Shown here: piece by piece, positions 1 to 11,010 of the stretch | Layout of the letters: each line of letters starts with the position of its first letter | Position numbering within the stretch: position 1 is the stretch's first letter | Assembly (NCBI GenBank): GCA_948144175.1 | Contig: CANXME010002185.1 | Coordinates: forward strand, 330,926-394,925 | Reading direction: 5' to 3' | DNA length: 64,000 nt | Source of the DNA: Closterium sp. NIES-65 | Lineage: Eukaryota > Streptophyta > Zygnematophyceae > Desmidiales > Closteriaceae | Position numbers and translations under genes: made by a program | The notes under the pieces: generated by a model | Seen by the model: the letters and a program-made list of their open reading frames with translations, nothing else | Told to the model about the DNA's origin: nothing | The model's database searches: none

Positions 1-1716
1 TCCGTCAGGGGTGAGTGTGCCCTTGGCACGGACGTCCTTGAGGACAGGCAGGAGGAGTTCCACTGCTTGGCCGCTGCTTCACCTCATCTCGTGTCCGTAC
101 TGCTTACCCCTGAGGGAGACCCGGATGCACTTGACATCCCGACTCCGCGCTCTTACGCGGAGGCGATAGAGGGTCCCTACTCCTCTCAGTGGCAGGCAGC
201 TATGGACGCAGAGATGGCTTCCTGGAAGTCCACAGGCACCTACGTTGACGCCGTTCCCCCTCCTGGGGCGAACATCGTCAGTGGCATGTGGATTTTCAGG
301 GTGAAGCGGCCGCCGGATTCTCCACCTGTCTTTAAGGCGCGTTACGTGGCTCGTGGCTTCAGCCAGCGGCAGGGAGTTGACTACTTTCAGACCTTCTCTC
401 CCACCCCGAAGATGACCAATCTTCGGGTGCTGCTGCACATAGCCGCTCAGCGCGACTACGAGCTTCACTCTCTTGACTTCAGCACTGCTTTCTTGCAGGG
501 CAGCCTGCACGAGGAGATCTGGCTGCGCCGCCCACTTGGCTTCACTGGGACTTTTCCTCCTGGCACCCAGTGGAGCCTCCGCCGGCCAGTCTACGGTCTT
601 CGCCAGGCACCGCGTGAGTGGCACGACACACTGAGGACTACACTTGCGGCTCTTGGGTTTGCTCCCTCTACTGCCGACCCGTCGCTGTTTCTGCGCACCG
701 ACACTTCTTTGCCGCCGTTCTACATCCTCGTGTACGTCGACGACTTGGTCTTTGCCACAGCTGACACTGCTGGACTCGCCCACGTGAAGTCCGAGCTGCA
801 GAAGAGACACACGTGCACTGACTTGGGTGAACTGCGCAGCTACCTTGGCTTGCAGATCACTCGGGACAGTGCACGCCGCACCATTACCCTGACTCAGTCA
901 CACATGGTGCAGCAGGTCCTTCAGTGCTTCGGCTTCACGTACTCCTCGCCCCAGGCCACTCCTCTGCCTACTCGCCACTCGCTCTCAGCTCTGCCTTCGG
1001 ATGAGTCCGTAGAGTCGAGTGGCCCATACCCAGAGCTTGTTGGCTGCCTCATGTACCTGATGACCTGCACACGATCTGACCTTGCATACCCTCTTAGCAT
1101 TCTCGCACGCTATGTTGCTCCTGGGAGACACCGACCAGAGCACATGGCTGCAGCGAAGAGGGTGTTGCGCTACTTGTGCAGTACGTCGGGCATGGGGCTA
1201 GTGCTTGGAGGGCGCAGTCCAGTGGTCCTCACTGGGCACGCAGACGCTTCTTGGGCTGACGACCAGGCTACGCAGTGGTCGTCACAGGGTTACACCTTCA
1301 GCCTTGGTTCCGGCTCTGTCTCGTGGCGGGCTACCCGCTCGTCTTCTGTTCTCGGCTCCAGTTGTGAGGGTGAGATCTACGCTGGAGCCATGGCCGCACA
1401 GGAGCTTCGCTGGCTCACCTACCTGCTGACTGGCCTCGGAGAGCCGCCTCGTTCTCCTCCAGTACTGTACGTAGACAACAAGGCCATGCTGGCCTTGTGT
1501 CGAGAGCAGCGACCGGAGCACAGAACAAAGCACATTGCTCTCCGCTACTTCCTTGCTCGTGAGCTACAGCAGCGTGGACAGTTGCGGCTTGCGTACGTGG
1601 GCTCTGAGGCCAACACTGCTGATGTTTTCACCAAGGCACTTCCGCCTTGTGATCATCAGCGCTTCTGCACTCAGTTGGGTCTTGTCCCTGTCTTGCCTCA
1701 CTTGCTCACCTCTTGA
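1..1716 (+). CDS. Copia polyprotein, C-terminal reverse transcriptase-RNase H (5' partial)
   Basis: The reading frame is open from the first base and lacks its N-terminal gag-protease-integrase part. It starts in the linker before RT. The RT domain (RVT_2 type) carries the palm motifs FSTAFLQG and YVDDLVFA. RNase H follows with DASWADD, a CEGEIYAGA stretch supplying the catalytic Glu, and YVDNKAMLAL, and the protein ends at LPHLLTS. Copies inserted elsewhere in this window read CEAEIYAGA at the RNase H position, so this copy has an Ala-to-Gly change. No stop interrupts the visible part. The product would copy element RNA into cDNA in virus-like particles. Whether the whole element is intact cannot be seen here. 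Confidence 0.9.
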   Translation, partial: SVRGECALGTDVLEDRQEEFHCLAAASPHLVSVLLTPEGDPDALDIPTPRSYAEAIEGPYSSQWQAAMDAEMASWKSTGTYVDAVPPPGANIVSGMWIFRVKRPPDSPPVFKARYVARGFSQRQGVDYFQTFSPTPKMTNLRVLLHIAAQRDYELHSLDFSTAFLQGSLHEEIWLRRPLGFTGTFPPGTQWSLRRPVYGLRQAPREWHDTLRTTLAALGFAPSTADPSLFLRTDTSLPPFYILVYVDDLVFATADTAGLAHVKSELQKRHTCTDLGELRSYLGLQITRDSARRTITLTQSHMVQQVLQCFGFTYSSPQATPLPTRHSLSALPSDESVESSGPYPELVGCLMYLMTCTRSDLAYPLSILARYVAPGRHRPEHMAAAKRVLRYLCSTSGMGLVLGGRSPVVLTGHADASWADDQATQWSSQGYTFSLGSGSVSWRATRSSSVLGSSCEGEIYAGAMAAQELRWLTYLLTGLGEPPRSPPVLYVDNKAMLALCREQRPEHRTKHIALRYFLARELQQRGQLRLAYVGSEANTADVFTKALPPCDHQRFCTQLGLVPVLPHLLTS

Positions 1717-1762
1717 CCTTGCTTGTACTGTTACATATATATACCTGCTCTTGCTTGTCTAG

Positions 1763-1765
<3 letters not shown>

Positions 1766-1804
<39 letters not shown>
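1766..1804. repeat. TA microsatellite in copia 3' untranslated region
   Basis: About 19 TA dinucleotides lie between the pol stop and the 3' LTR. The same position in elements B, C and D also holds a TA run of different length. Confidence 0.95.
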
Positions 1805-1808
<4 letters not shown>

Positions 1809-1953
1809 TCCTGCATGTGAGCTGGCCTTGTGGCCTTGTACTTGTGCGTGGAATGTGTGGTGACTTTGTGATCCACCCTGAGCTTTGCTCTGTTTTGCTT
1901 TGCTTGACTAGTCTTGTGACCCTCTGTTCTCCCCCACTTTGCCTATGGGGGTG

Positions 1954-2085
1954 TGTCAGAACACTATAGCTTATGCTTTTGTGTAGGCTGTAGTGGGGTA
2001 TCCCATAGGGGGTACAACCCAATTAGGGTTAGTACTTGTACCCACTTCATTCATAGTTCACCCATTCTCGTTTCAGTTTTTCTCA
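1954..2085 (+). repeat. 3' LTR of element A
   Basis: The 132-bp repeat starts TGTCAGAACA and ends TTTCTCA, closely matching the 131-bp LTRs of element C. A G-rich tract ending GGGGGTG, probably the polypurine primer, directly precedes it. An inverted repeat GGGTACAA/TTGTACCC at 2010-2043 encloses AATTAGGGTT. Confidence 0.9.
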
Positions 2086-3489
2086 CTGCTCCCTGTATTT
2101 TCCCGTGGATTAGTACTGGGCAATCCGTCGCTGTACCCTCCTTATTCGTCCGAGTTCGATCGATGGCATGAATCGATACTGTGACTCGGTGAGGGTCGGT
2201 GGGGTTGGGCGAGCAGGCAGTCTCGTCAGTAGTTGGCCCGATTCCTACTGACTGCTGGCGTTTCCGTGCCTTGGAGACTCCCTCCTCTGCTCTGCTCCGC
2301 GGCACCTCGGCTCCTCTGGGCATTCATTGTTGCGATGGCCCAACCTATTGCAAGCAAAGCAGCGCCCATTAAAGGGCGCGGCAGCTGCATTCGTAGCAAC
2401 GGCATGTACGGTGGCGTGCTCGATCGGTCCTCGGGGATGATGTTCGTAATAGGACCCCAGTCTCGGACGGCGCAAAATGTCGATTTTCTCGGCGAGCGCG
2501 AGAATCTCGTTGAAGTTCGAGAGCTCGCGTAGCATGATCTCGTGCGAGATGTCCGGCTTCAGCCCTCCGACGTAACGGTCCACCCGCTCCGCTTCGTGCA
2601 TGTAGCCGACTTGCTCGCATAATGCGAGAAAACCACTCGTGTAGTCTTGAACCGATCCGAGCTGCCGCCAAGTACACAGTCTCTAACGCGCCGAAATGGA
2701 AGCCGCGATTGGCTCGAAGTGCGCCCGAAGCCCTACGCACCACGCATCCCACGTGCTGTACTGGGCGGTTTCTCAGAATGAACTCCAGGTGACAGCTGGA
2801 CCCGTGGGCCCTTCCTCTTGCGACGGTGGCTCGTAGTCGCGTGACGACGTCACGATGACTCGCCACCAGTCCATGGCGGGGCCCCTCAGCAGCGAGACGG
2901 CATATCGGATCTTCGCTACGTCCGACTCGACGTAATTCGCGTCGAAGAAGACGTTCATCGTGAAGACCCAAGACTGAACCGTCGGACCTCCACGCTGGCT
3001 CGGGTCGAAGCAGGGCGGGTGTTGCGGCTTGAGTGGCATTGGTGCCATAATGGCCTGTTCGCCACTTGTCGCCGCAAATTCCTCGTGCCGATGGGCTTCA
3101 CGAGGCACCCACGGGCTTGGTGCGACCCTGTTTCCCCCCATGCTAGGCATCGGTTGGGCGGCGCCATCACTGGCTGCACCTGAGCGCTGTCCCACGCTGT
3201 CGTGTTGTGTTGGTGTGCCGCACGAAATGACGATCGGCTCGTCCGATTGTGCAGATGCATTTGTTGGTGCGTGTGGTGGTGCTGGGGTATTCATCGTGGA
3301 TTGCTGGCGCGCGGAGTCACGTTCCGCCGTGAGCGTCGCAATTTCGAGCGCCGATTCTTCAACTTGGCGCACCAGACGGTCAAGTTGTTCCTGCGTCAAC
3401 GTCGCGAGCGTGAATTCGGCCATGGCGGGGGTGTCGGGCAAGCTCAGCGAGAGCCTCTGTCGTGGCCGTGCGTGCTTACGAGAGAGCAC
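2086..3489 (-). pseudogene. Ty3/gypsy gag (capsid-nucleocapsid), decayed
   Basis: Reading leftward, an N-terminal segment (start near 3489, or the inner Met at 3423 giving MAEFTLATLT) holds a coiled region followed by a capsid-like retrotransposon gag block with the segment AMDWWR. The frame is lost near 2775 with a further stop, then recovers in another frame to give DRYVGGLKPDI and the zinc knuckle CFACNRLGHRNNEC (CX2CX4HX4C) near 2370. Past the knuckle the frame reaches a VLIHGKIQG stretch, typical of the approach to a gypsy protease, and stops at element A. Non-functional. Confidence 0.75.
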
Positions 3490-3588
3490 TACGAGCGGCG
3501 GTGCTGTGTCGCTGAGAGACGTCTACCCCCCCAAAAATTGAGATAGTGGGGAAGCGAAGGTGTGGGTGCGGTCCGAGAAGAGATCGTA

Positions 3589-3601
3589 GGCTCTGATACT
3601 A
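3589..3601 (-). other. Primer-binding site of the gypsy element
   Basis: On the minus strand this reads TAGTATCAGAGCC, one mismatch from the tRNA-iMet complement TGGTATCAGAGCC. It lies ~100 bp before gag. A TATATA run at 3683-3690, upstream in the gypsy direction, would fit the LTR promoter. Confidence 0.65.
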
Positions 3602-3788
3602 AGCGTTACGAGTGCGATTGAGTGATCGAACGAGGATTGCACTATCGAAGCAAGGGTACAATGAACGAAGGCATGAACGAAGAATATATAGCGAAACTAT
3701 AGTGGTAACGGTAATGGACTGTGGTTGTCGCGCGTCGGGCCTGGGACTGAGGTTTGGGAAAATGTCGAAGCGGAGGCCCGGAGCGCGG

Positions 3789-3917
3789 TGTCAGATTTAT
3801 ATGACATATTTGCTGTAGGCTATAGTGGGGTAGCACATATGGGGTACAGGGTTTCTAGGGTTGCATTTGTACCCAATCTTTCCTTAGTCAATTCATTCCT
3901 GTTTTCCTTACTTCACC
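3789..3917 (+). repeat. 5' LTR of element B
   Basis: It starts TGTCAGATTTATATGACA and ends ACTTCACC. The 3' copy ends ACTTCACA, so the last base here is probably mutated. The stem GGGTACA/TGTACCC at 3842-3874 is conserved among the LTRs in this window. Confidence 0.93.
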
Positions 3918-3931
3918 TGGTATAGAGCGGG
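3918..3931 (+). other. Primer-binding site of element B
   Basis: TGGTATAGAGCGGG directly abuts the LTR and resembles the initiator-tRNA complement TGGTATCAGAGC with one base missing. Confidence 0.75.
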
Positions 3932-3944
3932 TCCTGCCTTAGGA

Positions 3945-4865
3945 CCGTTTTTTTAGGGCCCACCGAAGCGCGCCCCGAGGCGCGCCCCCTTTTTTTTAGC
4001 GACCCCTCGGGTCGCCTTTTCCCTTGACGCGGCCCCGCCGCCTCCCTTGACGCGGCCCTGCCGCCTCCCTTGACGCGGCCCCGCCGCCTCCCTTGACACG
4101 GCCCCGCCGCCTCCCCAGACGCGGCTCCGCCGCCTCCCCTGACGCGGCCCCGCCGCCTCCCTTGACGCGGCCCCGCCGCCTCCCCTGACGCGGCCACCCC
4201 GCCTCCCCTGACGCGGCCCCGCCTCTACTGCCGCGGCCCCGCCGCCGCCTCTGACGGCCCCGCCGCTGCACTCTACGGCCCGCCGCTGCACCCTACGGCC
4301 CGCCGCTGATCCTGCCGGCCCGCCACCTCATCTGACGGCCCCGCCGCTGCTCCTGCCGGCCCGCCGCTGCTCCTGCCGGCCCGCCGCTGCACCCGCCGGC
4401 CCGCCGCTGCACCCAGCGGCCCGCCGCCTCTGACGGCCTCGCCGCTGCACCAACCGGCCCGCCGCTGCACCGTACGGCCCGCCGCTGCACCCTACGGCCC
4501 GCCGCCTGCACCTGCCGGCCCGCCGCTGCACCTGCCGGCCCGCCGCTGCACCTGCCGGCCCGCCGCTGCACCTGCCGGCCCGCCACTGCACCGGTCGACC
4601 CACCGCTGCACCTGACGGCCCCGCCCCTGCATCTCCCGGCCGAGCCGCCCCAGCAGCCGAGCCGCCCGGGACCCGAGCCGCCCTGCCGCCGAGCCGCCCG
4701 GGAGCCGAGCCGCCCTGCACCCGAGCCGCCCACCCGCCGAGCCGCCCGGGAGCCGAGCCGCCCTGCGCCCTAGCCGCCCAGCCGCCGAGCCGCCCGGGAG
4801 CCGAGCCGCTGTGCACCCGAGCCGCCCGGTCGCTGAGCCGCCTTTCTGCATAGCTGCACGACCTG
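3945..4865. repeat. GC-rich tandem-repeat leader of element B
   Basis: Between primer site and gag lie three runs of short GC-rich words. The first is built on GACGCGGCCCCGCCGCCTCC (~4025-4240), the second on CTGCACCTGCCGGCCCGCCG (~4260-4620), the third on GAGCCGCCCGGGAGCCGAG (~4640-4850). Long antisense Gly/Arg/Ala-rich frames across them are compositional artefacts. Confidence 0.85.
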
Positions 4866-4941
4866 CCCTACCTGGTGAGCACAGTCCCACTGACACTGCG
4901 AGCTCTTTCCCTACTGCTTGCACTGCGTCGCTGTCGTCGCC

Positions 4942-7900
4942 ATGGCTACCCCTAGTGTCCTAGCTTTTGACGCTGAGGGTCGCGCCATTGATTTTGAGGT
5001 CTGGTTAGACGACCTGCAGCTGTTCTTACAGTGCGACAGGGCTGACGACCTTTCTCTCTTTGACCTCACCTCTGGCGCCTCTCCTGCTCCTGCTGCTGAT
5101 GCTGATCCCGCTGTTCGCTCTAAGTGGGCCACCCGCGATGCTGCTGCACGTCTTGCTGTGCGTCGCCACCTCCCTACCTCTGAGCGTGCGCACTTTAGTC
5201 AGTACAAGAGTGCTCAGACCTTGTACGACGCTGTAGTTGCGCGCTACTCCTCCCCTGCCACAGCTGCACTGAGCCGTCTCATGCTTCCCTACCTCTTTCC
5301 TGACCTCTCTGCCTTTCCCACTGTCGCTGACCTCATTACGCACCTCCGCACTAGTGACACTCGCTACCGCGCCGCCCTTCCTGCTGAGTTCTGTGCTAAG
5401 AACCCCCCCCCCATGTACATCGCTCTCTACTACGTAGTCGCGCGCCTCCCTGACTCCCTTCGCGTCGTCAGGGACCACTTTCTCGCAGTCTGTCCCACCA
5501 CCCTCACCGTCGACCTCCTCGAGAAGGCCCTCCTCGCAGCGGAGAAGAGCATAGTCGCTGTAGGTGCTTCTCGTGGTGACCCTCGCACCCCCATCTTTGA
5601 GGGGTGCTCTCCTTCCCCCTTGCTGCCCTCTGTTGCCTCTGCTGCTGCTGCCGACCTGCTTGGTCTTGAGTCGGTCGGCGCGGCGTCTGCCCCTAGTGGG
5701 AGACGTCGCTCCAGCAAGGGCAAGGGGGGCAAGGGCGCGGGTGGAGCTGGAGGGGGCGGTGGCGGTGGCGGCGGTGACGGCGGAGGGAGTGGGGGTGGCG
5801 GCGGGACTAGTGGTGGAAGTGGTGGTGGTGGTGGAAGCAGTGGCGGAGACGGTGGTGGTGGTGCCAGCGGTGGTGGTGGAGGCAGCGGCGGTGGTGGAGG
5901 CGGCGGAGGTGGAGGCGGTGGAGGCGGCAGCGGTGGAGGCGGTGGTGGTGGAGGAGGTGGAGCTAGTCGAAGTGGTACCCAGCAGCGTAGCGGCGGTGGT
6001 GGTGGCCAGCGCTCGCAGCGGCAGCAGCAGCAGCGCTCGCGGGACATCCCTCCGCCTCAGCAGCTTCGTGAGTGGTACGCTGGGCGTCAGAGGGGTGGGG
6101 GTACTGGTCCCTGCACCTACGTTCTTCGTTCCGGCGACCGCGCGGGTGAGCAGTGTGGGGGTGCCCACGCCACCCAGCGCTGCTTTGGCCGCCTGACGGA
6201 CGCCTGGCGTCGGCAGTTCCCTGGGGCTAGTGAGATCCCTCGCTGGGATGAGCTTCTCAGGGCTGGTGTAGCGATCTTTGATCTTGATTTTGATGCTATC
6301 CTTGCTGCTATGTATGTTGTGGATTATAGTGAGGAGAATGAGGGTTACCGGTGTTTCCAGCCCGACCCGGGCATTCGTACTGCTGCGCTAGGTGCTTGTG
6401 AGGCTGCTGCTCTAGGTGCCAGTGCGTCTGTGCTCTCAGGTACTGGTGAGACTGCGCTCTCAGGTACTGCGTCGTCCTCGTCCTCCCTCACTTTCACACT
6501 TGACTCCGGAGCTTCTCGCTCCTTCTTTCGAGACCGCACTACCCTTACGCCGCTCGGCCGGCCGGTTGCGGTCTCCCTTGCTGACCCCTCTGGGGGTCCT
6601 GTCCTGTCTCACTTCTCCACTGTCCTCCCGTGTCCGGCTGCCCCTTCGGGCACCCTGTCGGGTCTGTACCTTCCCTCGTTCTCTACGAACTTGGTGAGTG
6701 GAGCGGACCTGCAGGATGTGGGGGTTCACCAGTTCACTCCTGCGAGTCAGCGGGTGACCCACTGCACGGAGGCACGCACAGGCCGACACCTGGCCACGTT
6801 CTCGCGTCGACCAGGGTCGAGTCTCTACACCCTGACCGTTGAGTCTCCTCCTGTCCCTGCGTCTAGTCAGGTGGCTGCGTTGGGTCAGGTGCTTGCTGCT
6901 GCGTCCCGGTCGGGTCCTGAGTCTGCCCCCTGTTCTTGTCGCCTCCTGTCTCACGAGACTCTCCTGTGGCACCACCGTCTTGGCCACCCCTCCTTGCCCC
7001 GTCTTCGGAGCATGGCTTCCCGTGTCCTTGTCTCTGGTCTTCCCCAGTCTCTCCCTCCTCTCCCCTCCGGGCCAGGACCTTCCTGTGTCCCCTGTGTCGA
7101 GGGTCGCCTCCGGGCTACTCCTCACTCCTCCCACTTCCCCCCGACAGAGGCTCCCCTGCAGACGCTTCACATGGATGTGTGGGGCCCAGCCCCCGTCCGT
7201 GGGCAGGGTTACGAGCGCTACTTCCTGTTGGTGGTTGACGACTACTCGCGTTACACCACAGTCCTCCCCTTGCGCAGCAAGGGTGCGGTCACTGAGGTGC
7301 TGATCAACTGGATCCGCGAGGCTCGTCTCCAGCTCAGGAAGAGCTTCGGCTCGGACTTTCCTGTTCTGCGTCTGCACTCTGACAGAGGCGGAGAGTTCTC
7401 TTCTCGCCTTCTGCGGGACTACTGTCGTGCACGGGGGATCCGCCAGACCTTCACGCTTCCGGACTCACCACAGCAAAATGGGATTGCTGAGCGCCGCATT
7501 GGTATGGTCATGGATGTCGCTCGTACGTCCATGATGCATGCGGCTGCCCCCCATTTTCTGTGTCCGTTTGCGGTGAGGTACGCGGCGCATCAGCTCAACC
7601 TTCACCCCCGGGTCTCTCGGCCTGCGATGTCCCCAGCCTTGCTGTGGACGGGGAAGGTTGGCGATGCGTCTGTGTTCCGTGTCTGGGGATCTCGGGCGTT
7701 TGTCCGCGACTTGTCTGCGGACAAGCTGTCCCCTCGTGCTGCTCCCTGTGTCTTCCTTGGCTTCCCCACTGACGCCCCAGGGTGGCAGTTTTACCACCCC
7801 TCCTCTCGTCGTGTTCTGTCCTCCCAGGACGTCACGTTCGACGAGTCGGTCCCCTTCTACCGTCTCTTCCCCTACCGCACTCCTTCCCTCCCCCCTCCCC

Positions 7901-8686
7901 CGGACTTCCTTGTGCCGGTTCCCCCCCCGGTAGACCCCCTCCCCCCTCAGGTTCCTGCCCCCTCAGGTGTGTCCCAGGTAGACGCCGTTGACCCGGTCGA
8001 GGTTACTGGTGACTCTGGTGCTGCTGCGGGTGCTGAGCCTGGGGGTGCTGACTCTAGGGGTGCTGTGCGCGGGGGTGCTGGGCCTGAGGGTGCTACTGCG
8101 GAGGGTGCGGAGCCTGGGGGTGCTGAGCCGGGGGTTGCTGAGCCGGGGGGTGCTGTGCCTGGAGGTGCTGGGTCTGGGGGTGCTGAGCTGGGAGCTGCTG
8201 AGCCTGGGGGTGCTGCGTCTGGAGCTGCTGAGCCTGGGGTTTCTCCTGCTGCTGCGTCTCGCCGGGAGCCCCTCTCTCCACAGGAGCTGCGCGAGTGGTT
8301 CGCTCGCCGCTGGAGGCGTGCTGCTGAGTCTGGAGGTTCTGCTGGAGCTGGAGCTGGAGCTTCTTCGACCGTCGAGGGTGCGGGTGCTGCCGGTCCCGGA
8401 GCTGCTGGACCTGCGGGTCCTCCTGGAGCTGGAGCTGCTGAGGGCGCTGGTGCTGAGCCTACTGCTGTTGGTCCTGCCGCTGGAGGTGTGGGTGGCACTG
8501 GTGCTGTCGCTGAGGGTGCTGGTGCTGTCCCTGCTGCGTCTAGAGCTGCCGCGAGGCCTCGGCCGTACTTTGTTCCGCTCCTGCAGCAGGTTCTTGGTCT
8601 TTCTCCTTCAGTAGAGGGTCCACCGCCTGTCCAGTCGCAGTCACTGCTGGAGCCTTCCTCTCCACTGCCAGCTCCCTCTCCTTACC
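4942..8686 (+). CDS. Copia gag-protease-integrase of element B (frameshifted before RT)
   Basis: I chose the ATG giving MATPSVLAFDAEGRAI because elements C and D start at the matching codon; the frame is open further upstream. A UBN2-type gag domain comes first. A Gly-rich tract (~5740-5970) follows, then a Cys-His cluster C-x13-C-x3-H-x4-C near 6110-6185 in place of an ordinary zinc knuckle. Next come the protease motif DSGAS (~6503), the integrase zinc-binding HHRLGH...CVPC, and the catalytic core with MDVWGP, LHSDRGGEF and QQNGIAER as the D-D-E residues. A Gly/Ala/Glu/Pro repeat region leads toward RT. Compared with C and D, one base is missing near 8686, which throws the frame out; the wrong frame runs to 8997. 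Confidence 0.88.
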
Positions 8687-10742
8687 AGGTCCTACTGGAG
8701 GTCTTGCTGAGCGTCGTGAGCCTGCGTCTCGTCCAGCGTCGCCTGTTCCCACTGCTCGCGCTAGTGGTCGCAGTTCGCGTCAGCGTCCTCCTCCTGTCCC
8801 TGGCACGCACCGGATGTCTTTGCGTCCGTCCACTGCTCCTCTGCGTGCCCCTTTGCCTTCTCCTCCTGAGTCCTCTCTTCCTGCGCTTGCCGACCCTGAG
8901 TCGGACTCTCTTCGTGCTGCCAGTCCTACTGTCACGCGTCTGCTTGCTACTGTCGTCACTGACCCCTCTTTTGAGTCCACTGCTGCGTCTGCTCTAGTCG
9001 CTGAGCTCGTCGACTTTGCTGCTCGCTGTCGTCTCGACTACGCTGCTCGTCTTGTTGCTGAGTCTGCGTCTGTCTGTCCTCCGTCCGTCGGGGATGAGTG
9101 TGCTCTTGGCACGGACGTCCTAGAGGACAGGCAGGAGGAGTTACAGTGTCTAGCGGCTGCTTCACCTCATCTCGCGTCTGTACTACTTGCCCCTGAGGGA
9201 GACCCGGATGCACTAGACATCCCGACTCCGCGTTCTTACGCGGAGGCCGTAGAGGGTCCCTACTCCTCTCAGTGGCAGGCAGCTATGGATGCAGAGATGG
9301 CTTCCTGGAAGTCCACAGGCACCTACGTTGACGCGGTTCCCCCTCCTGGGGCGAACATCGTCAGTGGCATGTGGATCTTCAGGGTGAAGCGGCCGCCGGG
9401 CTCTCCACCTGTCTTCAAGGCACGGTACCTTGCTCGTGGCTTCAGTCAGCGGCAGGGAGTTGACTACTTTCAGACCTTCTCTCCCACCCCGAAGATGACT
9501 ACTCTTCGGGTGCTGCTGCACATAGCCGCTCAGCGCGACTACGAGCTTCACTCTCTTGACTTCAGCACTGCGTTCTTGCAGGGTAGCCTGCACGAGGAGA
9601 TCTGGCTTCGCCGTCCACCTGGCTTCACTGGGACTTTCCCTCCTGGCACCCAGTGGAGCCTCCGTCGGCCAGTCTACGGTCTCCGCCAGGCACCGCGTGA
9701 GTGGCACGACACACTGAGGACTACGCTTGCGGCTCTTGGGTTTGCTCCTTCTACTGCTGACCCGTCGCTGTTTCTTCGCACCGACACTTCCCTGCCGCCG
9801 TTCTACATCCTCGTGTACGTCGACGACTTGGTCTTTGCCGCAGCAGACACTCCTGGACTCGCCTACTTGAAGTCCGAGCTGCTGAAGAGACACACGTGCA
9901 CAGACCTGGGTGAACTGCGCAGCTACCTTGGCTTGCAGATCACTCGGGACAGAGCACGCCGCACCATTACCTTGACTCAGTCACACATGGTGCAGCAGGT
10001 CCTTCAGCGCTTCGGCTTCACGTACTCCTCGCCTCAGGCCACTCCTCTGCCTACTCGCCACTCACTCTCAGCTCTGCCTTCGGATGAGTCCGTAGAGTCG
10101 AGTGGTCCGTATGCAGAGCTTGTTGGCTGCCTCATGTACCTGATGACCTGCACACGACCTGACCTTGCATACCCTCTGAGCATTCTTGCTCGCTATGTTG
10201 CTCCTGGGAGACACAGACCGGAGCACATGGCTGCAGCGAAGAGGGTATTGCGCTACCTGTGCAGCACGTCGGGCATGGGGCTAGTGCTTGGAGGGCGGAG
10301 TCCAGTGGTCCTTACCGGCCACGCGGACGCTTCTTGGGCTGACGACCAGGCTACGCAGCGGTCGTCACAGGGTTACACCTTCAGCCTTGGTTCCGGCTCT
10401 GTCTCGTGGCGGTCTACTCGCTCGTCTTCGGTTCTCGGCTCCAGTTGTGAGGCTGAGATCTACGCCGGGGCCATGGCTGCACAGGAGCTTCGCTGGCTCA
10501 CCTACCTGCTGACTGACCTTGGAGAGCCGCCTCGTTCTCCTCCAGTGCTGTACGTAGACAACAAGGCCATGCTGGCCTTGTGTCGAGAGCAGCGCTTGGA
10601 GCACAGAACGAAGCACATTGCTTTCCGCTACTTCCTTGCTCGTGAGCTGCAGCAGCGTGGTCAGTTGCGACTTGCGTACGTGGCCTCTGAGGCCAACACT
10701 GCTGATGTGTTCACCAAGGCACTCGCGCCTTGTGACCATTAG
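8687..10742 (+). CDS. Copia RT-RNase H of element B (second frame)
   Basis: This continues the polyprotein in the next frame after the 1-nt deletion. RT shows FSTAFLQG and YVDDLVFA; RNase H shows DASWADD, CEAEIYAGA and YVDNKAM. The frame ends at ALAPCDH because a CAG codon has become TAG. The other copies continue about 17 residues to LPHLLTS, so the C-terminus is slightly truncated. With the frameshift upstream, no full Gag-Pol could be made from this copy. Confidence 0.88.
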
Positions 10743-11010
10743 CGCTTTTGCACCCAGCTGGGTCTTGTGCCTGTCTTGCCTCACTTGCTCTCCTCTTGAC
10801 TTTACTTGTACTGTGACATATATATACTTGCTCTTGCTTGTCTAGTTTTATATATATATGTCTGTACTCCTGCATGTGAACTGGCCTCTGGCCCTGCTCT
10901 TGTGCTCGGACTGTGTGGTGACGTTGTGATCCACCCTGAGCTTGCTCTGCTTTGCTTTACTTGACTGGTCTTGTGACCCCTTGTTCTCCCCCACTTTGCC
11001 TATGGGGGTG

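Larger units (their letters stand above)
1..2085 (+). mobile_element. Copia element A, 3' part (cut by window edge)
   Basis: The window opens inside the pol of a Ty1/copia element and runs through RT-RNase H, a 3' untranslated stretch with a TA microsatellite, a G-rich tract before 1954 and a 3' LTR. The bases after the LTR (CTGCT, 2086-2090) should be the target duplication, but its partner lies outside the window. On both sides of the window edge the host sequence is probably the gypsy gag region that resumes at 2086. Confidence 0.9.
2086..3783 (-). mobile_element. Ty3/gypsy fragment split by copia elements A and B
   Basis: A minus-strand gag with a CCHC knuckle, a tRNA-iMet-like primer site and an upstream TATA-like box form the 5' half of a gypsy-type element. 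Element A interrupts its protease-proximal side at 2086. Element B interrupts its LTR at 3784, so the LTR should continue at 11,145. Gag contains stops and a frameshift, so this is the oldest mobile layer visible here. Confidence 0.75.

Noticed and set aside
5026..6168. Antisense Thr/Ala-rich open frame across copia gag
   Set aside because: It is the shadow of the Gly-rich sense codons. Matching antisense frames recur in C and D at the same place.
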